NCBI GenBank assembly: GCA_934155625.1
Contig: CAKPHD010000038.1
Span: 1 to 14,633, forward strand
Length of the DNA: 14,633 nucleotides
Source: an uncultured Clostridia bacterium
Lineage (GTDB): Bacteria; Bacillota; Clostridia; TANB77; CAG-508
Direction: 5' to 3'
Positions 1 to 7,925 of the stretch are shown here, in pieces. Within the stretch, counting starts at the first letter, position 1. Every line of letters begins with the position of its first letter. The translations under genes and the position numbers were made by a program. The notes beneath the pieces are model-generated. The model ran no database searches, was not told where the DNA came from, and was given only the letters and a program-made list of their open reading frames with translations.

Positions 1-9
1 CTTGGGGGT

Positions 10-31
10 AAGGGGGCACTATGCCTTTTTT
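10..31 (+). terminator. Probable rho-independent terminator of an upstream gene outside the window
   Basis: A short hairpin with GGCA (15-18) pairing to TGCC (22-25) around a CTA loop is followed by a run of six T (26-31). G-T and A-T pairs can extend the stem downward into the T run. This fits the end of a plus-strand gene lying left of the window. The stem is short, so the call is tentative. Confidence 0.4.
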
Positions 32-133
32 CTATTATTTTTGTTTTATTTTTATATTTATTTCTTTCAAACTAATCACCCTAAAGTTATTATGCAACAA
101 TTTTATAAAATTTAATCATATAGAATTTAAGAG

Positions 134-343
134 TTACAATTCACTATTTATTTAATACTATATTTAGAAATTAATAATATATTGTTTTTTTATACCTTGG
201 TGTCGCAATCTACATATAAAAATAATTATGTGTCGATTGCTCCATATTGCATTCGCTTCGCTCATTTGGTCGCTTACGCGGTATCTCAAAAACAATATAT
301 TATTAATTTCTAAAATATCATATAAGTTAGATGTGAATTGTAA
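134..343. repeat. MITE-like 210-bp element with long terminal inverted repeats
   Basis: The element begins TTACAATTCAC (134-144) and ends with its exact reverse complement (333-343). The arms are about 63 bp each. After a diverged stretch they contain a perfect 27-bp match (163-189 against 288-314), and close with ATACC (192-196) against GGTAT (280-284). The roughly 80-bp centre is less AT-rich; it holds a smaller hairpin, GCAATC (205-210) with GATTGC (235-240), then a stretch with CGCTTCGC. It carries no ORF. If the outer TA belongs to the target, the ends fit the TA duplication of IS630/Tc1-type miniature elements. It lies between an upstream terminator and the NRPS promoter. The rest of 32-133 is plain AT-rich DNA in which I see nothing else. 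Confidence 0.65.
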
Positions 344-367
344 TATTTAATAACTAAAAAACTACAA

Positions 368-391
368 ATTTTGCAGAAAAAATTGCAAAAT
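368..391. promoter_or_regulatory. Inverted repeat overlapping the NRPS -35 box, candidate operator
   Basis: ATTTTGCA (368-375) is repeated inverted as TGCAAAAT (384-391) with an 8-base spacer. The right arm covers most of the -35 hexamer TTGCAA (383-388), a common place for a repressor site. The arms are AT-rich, so chance is possible. No regulator can be assigned; the Cro/CI-type protein encoded at 9782-10018 is one candidate without direct support. Confidence 0.35.
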
Positions 392-411
392 ATGACAAAA
401 GATGCTACAAT
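383..411 (+). promoter_or_regulatory. Sigma-A type promoter of the NRPS-kinase operon
   Basis: TTGCAA (383-388) and TACAAT (406-411) are separated by exactly 17 bases. Transcription would start near 418, giving a leader of about 45-50 bases. This is the best promoter in the gap and the only one seen upstream of both the NRPS and the kinase gene. Confidence 0.6.
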
Positions 412-465
412 AAGAGAGTATGAATTATACGCAGAGATATAATTATAAAAAGGATGTTAGGAAAA

Positions 466-3400
466 ATGGGGAATTTAACAAATGCTCAGAAATCAATCTG
501 GGTAACAGAACAGTATTATTTAGGAAGTAGTATAAATAACATATGCGGAACAGCAGTAATACAAGAAAAAGTTAACTTCAAGAAATTAAAAGAAGCTATC
601 AAAATTGTTTGTCAAAAACATGATAACTTTTGGTTACAATTTGAATCAGAAGATGGAAAAGTAAAACAAGTGCTATCTGAAAGACAAGATGTACAGATAG
701 GCACTATTAATATCGCGAGCGAAGAAGACTTAGAAAAAGAACGAGAAAAAATAGTAAGAACAACATTTAAACTAGAAAAATCAAAATTATTTAATTTTTA
801 TATCTTTAAATTTACAGATGGCAGAGGGGCATTTATGCTCAATATACACCACTTAATTTCAGATGCGTGGACTCTTGCGCTTATTTGTAATGAAATTATC
901 AAAGCATATTCAGAATTGAAACAAAATAAAGAAATCGAAACAAAGGCTATATACTCTTATATAGATTATATTAAATCAGAACAAGAATACCAAAAAAGTG
1001 AAAAATTCGCAAAAGACAAACAATATTGGCTAGAAAAATTCAAAACAATACCAGAAGTAGCATTAATACCAGGAACAAAAAATGAAAACATAAATGTCAA
1101 CAATGCAAGAGGAAAAAGAATACAATATCAAATAGCAAATGAAGAAGTTGCAGAAATAAAAAGATATTGTAAAGAAAACAGAATATCATTATATAATTTT
1201 TTTATGGCTATTTATGCAATATATATAGGAGAAATAACAAATTTAGATGAATTTATTATAGGAACACCAATATTAAACAGAACCAACTTCAAAGAAAAAA
1301 AAGCAGCAGGAATGTTCGTAAATATGGCACCATTCAAAATAAAAATAAATGAGAAAATAAAATTTAAAGAGTTTATAAAAAATATAGCAATAGACTCTAT
1401 GGAGATGTTAAAACATCAAAAATACTCATATCAATGTTTATTAGAAGAACTAAGAAAAAAGGATAGCAGTATTCCAAACTTATATAATATTTTATTATCA
1501 TATCAAATAACAAATGCAAAACAAAACGAAGGAAACATACCATATGAAACAGAATGGACATTTAATGGATATTGTGCAGAAAATATAGACATTCAAATAT
1601 ATGACTTAAATGACACAGGAAGTTTAAATATTGCCTATGATTATAAAACAAATATATATCATTCAAAAGATATAGAAGAAATACATCAAAGAATATTAAA
1701 TATTATTAAACAAATAGTTTTAAAAAATGATATAGAATTAAAAGATATAGAAATTGTTACACCAGAAGAAAAAGAAACATTAATTAAAGAATTTAACAAA
1801 ACAGAACTTGAATATGATAAAAATATTTCATTTATAAGATACTTTGAAAAGCAGGTAGAAAAAACACCTAAAAATATAGCAATTGTTTTTGAAGGAAAAA
1901 GCATGAGCTATAGAGAACTTAATGAAAAAGCAAATAGCCTAGCATATCAATTAAGAAAAAATGGAGTAACAAATAACACAATAGTTGGAGTATTGCAAGA
2001 GCGTTCATTTGAAATGTTAATAGCAATACTTGCAGTATTAAAAGCAGGAGGAAGTTACATTCCAATTGCGCCAGATTATCCAAATGACAGAATAAATTAT
2101 ATGTTAAAAGATAGCAATGCAAGTATATTATTAACAAGTGATAATAATAGAATAAAAACAGATAAAAAAATAATAAATATAAAAGATGAAAAAATATATG
2201 AAAAAAATAAAGACGATTTAGAAAATATATCAAAACCAGAAGACCTATCTTACTTAATATATACATCAGGATCAACAGGAACGCCAAAAGGAGTAATGTT
2301 AAAACAACAAAATTTAAGCAATTTTTATAATTCAATGAAAAACACAATAGATTACTTAAAAGATGAAGGACAACATAAAATTCTTTCAATAACAACAGTT
2401 TCATTTGATATATTTGCATTTGAAACACTAATGTCATTAACAAGAGGATTGACAGTATACCTAACAAATGAAAATGAACAAAAAATGACATCAGAAATAG
2501 AAAGAATAATAAAAGAAAATCAAGTAGAAATAATGCAAACAACGCCATCAGTAATGAAATTTCACTTAGAAAATATAAAAAACATAAATAATATAAAAAG
2601 CCTAAAATATATTATGCTTGCAGGAGAGCCATTATCAAAATTACTTGTAGAAAAAATAAAAAGCATGATACCAGGAATTACAATTTATAATGGATATGGA
2701 CCATCTGAAACAACCATATTTTCAACAATAGCAAATGTAACAGCACAAGAAAAAATCACTATAGGTAAGCCAGTACATAACACACAAATATATATATTAA
2801 ATAAAAATGGAAAAATGGTACCAAAAGGAATAATTGGAGAATTATATATATCTGGAGATGGAGTTGGAAAAGGATATATGAATAAAGATGAACAAACAAA
2901 AGCAAGTTATTTACCAAATCCATTTAATCCAGGAACAATAATGTACAAAGTAGGAGATTTAGGAGCATTTGATGATAATAAAGAAATTACATGTTATGGA
3001 AGAATAGATAATCAAGTAAAAATAAGAGGGCTAAGGATAGAATTACCAGAAATAGAAAAACAAATGCTATCAATTTATAATATATCAGATTGTGTAGTAG
3101 TAAAAAAAGAGATAAACGGTAAAGACGTATTATGTGCATATTATGTAGAAAATGGACCAGTTGATAAAAATTCATTAAGAATAGCATTACATGCAAAATT
3201 GCCAGAATACATGGTACCACAATATTTTGTAAAAATGGACAAAATGCCATATACACCAAACGGAAAAATTGATAGAAAAGTATTGCCAATACCTGATTTA
3301 AAAGAAGCAGAAGTAACGATAGTAAAACCAAGAAACGATATGGACAAAAAGTTAGTAAGAATAATAGAAAGTATGTTGCATATATCAAAAGTAAGCATAG

Positions 3401-6400
3401 AGGATACATTACTAGATTTGGGAGGAGATTCATTAACAGCAATAACACTATCAACAAAAATACTATCAAGATTTAATGTTCAAATAAATATAAAAGATAT
3501 ATTATCAAATTACACAATAAAAGATATGTCAGATTATATTGAAAATAACCAAGAACATGACATTTCTAAAATGAAAATATCAAGAATAAAAGAACAAGAA
3601 ACATATCCATTATCATCAGCACAAAAAAGAATATATTATAATGCAAAAATGATAGGAAATGACAATGTTGTATATAACATGCCAGGTGGAATTATTGTAG
3701 ACGAAATATTAGATATAGAAAAGATAAGAAAAGTATTTAATAAAATTGTTGAAAGACATGAAATATTAAGAACCCAATTTACAATACAGAATGATGAAAT
3801 AGTACAAAAAGTATATAAAAATGTAAATTTTGAAATTCCAGTTTATTATAATACAGAAAGAGAAATTCCTAAAATAATAAAAAACTTTTCTAAGCCATTT
3901 AAATTAGAAGATGAAATGCTAATAAGAGCAGAAGTACATTTTATAGATAATAAAAGTACAATGTTACTATTAGATTCGCATCACATTATAATGGATGGAA
4001 TGTCATTAAACAATTTAATTATAGAATTTAACAGATTGTATAATGGAGATGACCTAAAAAGGCTTCCAATACAATATAGAGACTATTCAGCTTGGGAGAA
4101 AAAATATAACAATAGTAAATATATCAGAAAAAATGAAGAATATTGGATTAACAAATTTAAAGACAGTGAATTAACACAATTAAACTTACCATATGACTAT
4201 AAACTTTCTGCAAACAGAAGCTATAAAGGAAATAGAATAAGTAATGTTATAGATGAAAAACAATTTAGAAGAATGGAAAGATATGCTAAAAAAATAGGAG
4301 CATCACCATATATGTTCTTTGTAACAGCATTTTTAGTATTATTATATAAATATACAGGACAAGAAGAAATAATTTTAGGTAGCCCTATAGCAAATAGAGA
4401 TAGAAGAGAAACAAAAAGACTGTTAGGAATGTTAGTAAACAATATTGTTATAAAAGGACAAATCAACGAAGAAGAGACATTTACAACATTTTTAGAAACA
4501 ATGAAAGAGCAAGTTTTAAATGACTTATCAAATCAACCATATCCATTTGATATGTTAGTAAAAAAACTTGGAGTAAAAACAGATAATTCAAGAAATCCAT
4601 TATTTGATGTAATGTTTACATACCAAAACCAAGAAGAAAATATCATAAAATTAAGTGGAAAAGATGTAGAAATTCTAGAAATATACAATAATATTGCTAA
4701 ATTTAATTTGTCTTTAGAAATAAAGCCCAAAACACATACAATCAACATAGAATACTGTACAGACTTATTTAGAAAAGAAACAATAGTCAACTTTTTTGAA
4801 CACTATATATATATATTAGAACAATTATTAAACAATAGTGAAATTAAAATAAAAGATATAGACATAATAACAGAAAAAGAAGACAAAATGCTAGCAAAAT
4901 TTAATAGTACAGAGGGAGAAATAAACCAGGATACAACAGCATATTTGATAGAACAACAAGCAGAAAAATATCCAGATAATATTGCAGTCATATGTGAAGA
5001 TAAGCAAATAACTTATGGAGAATTAGATAAAAAAGCAAATAGTTTAGCAAACCATCTAATAAAAAAAGGAATCAAAAACAATGATATTGTATGTATAATG
5101 ACAAATAGGTCAATAGAAACAATAGTAGCAATGTATGCAATATTAAAAGCAGGAGGAGCATTTTTAAATATTGACCCAACATATCCATTAGACAGAACAA
5201 AGTACTATATAGAAAGTAGTAAAGCACAATATGTTTTAACACAAAAAGAATTAAAAGATAGAGTAAAAGAAATTCCAAACTGTATAGAAATAGACTTAGA
5301 TAATGAAATTTATAATGGAGATTCAAGCAAGCCAAATGTAGATATAAAAATGGAAGATCTATCATATTTAATATATACATCAGGCTCAACAGGAGTGCCA
5401 AAAGGAGTAATGCTAAATCAAGTAGGTTTGGCCAATATGGCAAAAGCAATGACAAAAGCATTAGACTATTTGCATGATGGAAGAATTCACACATTATTAT
5501 CAGTAACATCAACACCATTTGATATATTTGTTTATGAAATAATAGTATCATTAACACATGGACAAAGAATAGTAATGGCAAATAATGCAGAACATAGAAA
5601 TCCAAAATTACTAGAAAAATTAATGGCAAAATACAACACAGATGTAATGACAGTAACACCAAGTTTAATGAAAATAGTATATGATAATAGAAGCGAAAAC
5701 AGTCCATTAAGACTAGTAAAAAACATGGTATTTGGAGGAGAACCATTACCAGAAAAATTTGTAAAAGACTTAAAAGCACTAGCAGATGATATAACAGTAT
5801 TTAATATATATGGACCAAGTGAAATAACAGTATTATCAAATGTACAAAATCTAAATGGAGAAACAGAAATTACAACAGGTCCACCAATAATGAATACACA
5901 AATGCATATATTAGACAAAAATCTAAAAAGAGTGCCAATAGGTGTAGTAGGGGAAATCTATATATCAGGAATCCAAGTAGGAGTAGGCTACCTAGGAAAA
6001 CCTGAACTAACAAAAGAAAAATTCTTACCAAACAAATTCGGAGAGGGAAGAATGTACAAATCTGGAGATATTGGAAGATGGACATTTGATGGTAAAATTC
6101 AATGCTTAGGAAGAATAGACAATCAAATAAAACTACGTGGACTAAGAATAGAACTTGGGGAAATAGAAAGCAAAATGGAGCAATACCCAGGAGTATCAGC
6201 ATCAATAGTAAACAAAATAACAATCGAAAACAAAGAAGTATTATGCGGGTACTATGTTACAGATGGAACAATAGATGTTACAGAAATAGAAATAAAAAGC
6301 TATTTAAAAAAATATTTGCCACAATACATGGTACCAAGTTATATTGTACATCTTGAAGAAATGCCATACACAATAAATAGAAAAATTGATAGAAAAGCAC

Positions 6401-7911
6401 TACCAATGCCAAAATTAGAAGAAGAAAGTTTTAAAGAAGAAGACCCGGACAAATTTGATTCAGATGAATTAAAGCTACAACAAATTTGGAAAAATGTATT
6501 ACATTTAAAGAAAATAGCAGTAAATGATAACTTCTTTGACATAGGTGGAGACTCAATTTCTGCAATAAAAATGCAAATTGAAGCACTAAAATACAACTTC
6601 AACTTTGAATATGCAGATATATTCAAATATCCAACAATAAAAGAACTTGCAGGAAAGAAAAACAATAAAGTAGAAGAAAATATAGCAAAATATGATTATT
6701 CTGCAATAGATAAAGTATTAGAAAAAAATAACATATCAAATATATCAACAATAAGAAGATATCAAGTAGGAAACATTCTGTTAATAGGAAGTACAGGCTA
6801 TTTAGGAGTTCACATATTAGATGAATATTTAAAAAGACATAAAGGAATAGTGTACTGTTTAGTAAGAAGAAAAAATAACGAAGAACCATTAGCAAGACTA
6901 AAACAAAAAATTGTATTCTACCTTGGAAATGAATATTTCGAAAAATATAAAGACAGAATACAAGTAGTCGAGGGAGACATAGTAGAAAGAAACTTTAAAC
7001 TATCAAAAGAAGACTATGAATTAGTTAGCCAAAACATTACAACAGTAATAAACGCAGGAGCATTAGTAAAACACTTTGGAACAGCAGAACTATTCAACAA
7101 AATTAATGTAGATGGAACACAAAATGTAGTAGATTTTTGTAAAGAAACAGAAAAAAGATTAATACATATTTCAACAATTAGTGTATCTGGAAATGGTGAA
7201 AAAGAAGAAAACATAGAAGAGACAGAGGAGAACATAAATAACAAAAAAATATTCAAAGAAAACACTTTATATATTAATCAAAATATATCAGGAATATATA
7301 CTATAACAAAATACAAAGCAGAAATGATTGTATTAAGAGCAGTAGAAGAAGGACTAGATGCCCAAGTACTAAGAATGGGGAACATTACAAATAGATATAG
7401 TGATGGGGTATTCCAACAAAATGTTGAAGAAAATGCATTTGCAAAGAGATTAAAATCATTTATAGAACTAGGGGTATTTCCAGAATATTTATTGGAACAT
7501 GCAATAGAATTAGGACCTGTTGATTTAAGTGCAGAAGCGGTTATAAAAATACTTGAGCATGACAGTAGTTGCAATGTATTCCATATATATAATCCAAAAC
7601 TACTACCAATAAAATTATTAATAAACACCTTACATGAATTAGGAATTGAAATTAATGGAGTAGACAATGAAGCAATGTCAAAAAAATTAACTGAAATTTT
7701 AAATGATGACTTTAAAAAAGAAATATTATCTGGTATAATACATGATATTGACTCAAACAAACAATTAATATATACTTCTAATGTAAGAATAGACTATGAA
7801 TTTACAGAAAAATATCTTGAAAAAATAGGATTTTCTTGGAAAGAAATTGACAAAGAATATATATTAAAATATATGGACTATTTTAAAAGAATAGGATTTA
7901 TAAAATATTAA
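466..7911 (+). CDS. Two-module nonribosomal peptide synthetase with terminal reductase (C-A-T-C-A-T-R)
   Basis: Assembly-line enzyme predicted to join two amino acids and release the thioester by NAD(P)H-dependent reduction as a peptide aldehyde or alcohol. Numbered from the ATG at 454 (2485 residues): C1 with HHLISDAW (132-139); A1 with YTSGSTGTPKG (603-613), NGYGPSE (746-752) and catalytic Lys938; T1 with LGGDS, carrier Ser993; C2 with HHIIMDG (1176-1182); A2 with YTSGSTGVPKG (1641-1651), NIYGPSE (1784-1790) and Lys1977; T2 with GGDS, carrier Ser2034; R with GSTGYLG (2112-2118), Thr2241 and YTITK (Tyr2282, Lys2286). No epimerase or thioesterase is present. A C domain ahead of the first A domain suggests N-acylation of the first residue, as in ruminopeptin-type synthetases. 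I prefer Met at 466 (AAGGA at 450-454, 11 bases upstream) because 454 touches its only Shine-Dalgarno. Exact product unknown. Confidence 0.93.
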   Translation: MGNLTNAQKSIWVTEQYYLGSSINNICGTAVIQEKVNFKKLKEAIKIVCQKHDNFWLQFESEDGKVKQVLSERQDVQIGTINIASEEDLEKEREKIVRTTFKLEKSKLFNFYIFKFTDGRGAFMLNIHHLISDAWTLALICNEIIKAYSELKQNKEIETKAIYSYIDYIKSEQEYQKSEKFAKDKQYWLEKFKTIPEVALIPGTKNENINVNNARGKRIQYQIANEEVAEIKRYCKENRISLYNFFMAIYAIYIGEITNLDEFIIGTPILNRTNFKEKKAAGMFVNMAPFKIKINEKIKFKEFIKNIAIDSMEMLKHQKYSYQCLLEELRKKDSSIPNLYNILLSYQITNAKQNEGNIPYETEWTFNGYCAENIDIQIYDLNDTGSLNIAYDYKTNIYHSKDIEEIHQRILNIIKQIVLKNDIELKDIEIVTPEEKETLIKEFNKTELEYDKNISFIRYFEKQVEKTPKNIAIVFEGKSMSYRELNEKANSLAYQLRKNGVTNNTIVGVLQERSFEMLIAILAVLKAGGSYIPIAPDYPNDRINYMLKDSNASILLTSDNNRIKTDKKIINIKDEKIYEKNKDDLENISKPEDLSYLIYTSGSTGTPKGVMLKQQNLSNFYNSMKNTIDYLKDEGQHKILSITTVSFDIFAFETLMSLTRGLTVYLTNENEQKMTSEIERIIKENQVEIMQTTPSVMKFHLENIKNINNIKSLKYIMLAGEPLSKLLVEKIKSMIPGITIYNGYGPSETTIFSTIANVTAQEKITIGKPVHNTQIYILNKNGKMVPKGIIGELYISGDGVGKGYMNKDEQTKASYLPNPFNPGTIMYKVGDLGAFDDNKEITCYGRIDNQVKIRGLRIELPEIEKQMLSIYNISDCVVVKKEINGKDVLCAYYVENGPVDKNSLRIALHAKLPEYMVPQYFVKMDKMPYTPNGKIDRKVLPIPDLKEAEVTIVKPRNDMDKKLVRIIESMLHISKVSIEDTLLDLGGDSLTAITLSTKILSRFNVQINIKDILSNYTIKDMSDYIENNQEHDISKMKISRIKEQETYPLSSAQKRIYYNAKMIGNDNVVYNMPGGIIVDEILDIEKIRKVFNKIVERHEILRTQFTIQNDEIVQKVYKNVNFEIPVYYNTEREIPKIIKNFSKPFKLEDEMLIRAEVHFIDNKSTMLLLDSHHIIMDGMSLNNLIIEFNRLYNGDDLKRLPIQYRDYSAWEKKYNNSKYIRKNEEYWINKFKDSELTQLNLPYDYKLSANRSYKGNRISNVIDEKQFRRMERYAKKIGASPYMFFVTAFLVLLYKYTGQEEIILGSPIANRDRRETKRLLGMLVNNIVIKGQINEEETFTTFLETMKEQVLNDLSNQPYPFDMLVKKLGVKTDNSRNPLFDVMFTYQNQEENIIKLSGKDVEILEIYNNIAKFNLSLEIKPKTHTINIEYCTDLFRKETIVNFFEHYIYILEQLLNNSEIKIKDIDIITEKEDKMLAKFNSTEGEINQDTTAYLIEQQAEKYPDNIAVICEDKQITYGELDKKANSLANHLIKKGIKNNDIVCIMTNRSIETIVAMYAILKAGGAFLNIDPTYPLDRTKYYIESSKAQYVLTQKELKDRVKEIPNCIEIDLDNEIYNGDSSKPNVDIKMEDLSYLIYTSGSTGVPKGVMLNQVGLANMAKAMTKALDYLHDGRIHTLLSVTSTPFDIFVYEIIVSLTHGQRIVMANNAEHRNPKLLEKLMAKYNTDVMTVTPSLMKIVYDNRSENSPLRLVKNMVFGGEPLPEKFVKDLKALADDITVFNIYGPSEITVLSNVQNLNGETEITTGPPIMNTQMHILDKNLKRVPIGVVGEIYISGIQVGVGYLGKPELTKEKFLPNKFGEGRMYKSGDIGRWTFDGKIQCLGRIDNQIKLRGLRIELGEIESKMEQYPGVSASIVNKITIENKEVLCGYYVTDGTIDVTEIEIKSYLKKYLPQYMVPSYIVHLEEMPYTINRKIDRKALPMPKLEEESFKEEDPDKFDSDELKLQQIWKNVLHLKKIAVNDNFFDIGGDSISAIKMQIEALKYNFNFEYADIFKYPTIKELAGKKNNKVEENIAKYDYSAIDKVLEKNNISNISTIRRYQVGNILLIGSTGYLGVHILDEYLKRHKGIVYCLVRRKNNEEPLARLKQKIVFYLGNEYFEKYKDRIQVVEGDIVERNFKLSKEDYELVSQNITTVINAGALVKHFGTAELFNKINVDGTQNVVDFCKETEKRLIHISTISVSGNGEKEENIEETEENINNKKIFKENTLYINQNISGIYTITKYKAEMIVLRAVEEGLDAQVLRMGNITNRYSDGVFQQNVEENAFAKRLKSFIELGVFPEYLLEHAIELGPVDLSAEAVIKILEHDSSCNVFHIYNPKLLPIKLLINTLHELGIEINGVDNEAMSKKLTEILNDDFKKEILSGIIHDIDSNKQLIYTSNVRIDYEFTEKYLEKIGFSWKEIDKEYILKYMDYFKRIGFIKY

Positions 7912-7925
7912 AGGAGAAACAAAAG

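Noticed and set aside
1919..2548. Long minus-strand ORFs rich in Leu and Phe across the NRPS gene (also 2987-3469, 5072-5779, 5870-6223, 7278-7760)
   Set aside because: They are antisense images of A-rich codons in the NRPS, lack ribosome sites and have no domain-like composition.
6102..6356. Plus-strand 84-codon ORF inside the NRPS
   Set aside because: Out-of-frame overlap with the second A domain; its Asn/Arg-rich sequence is typical of frame-shifted A-rich coding DNA.
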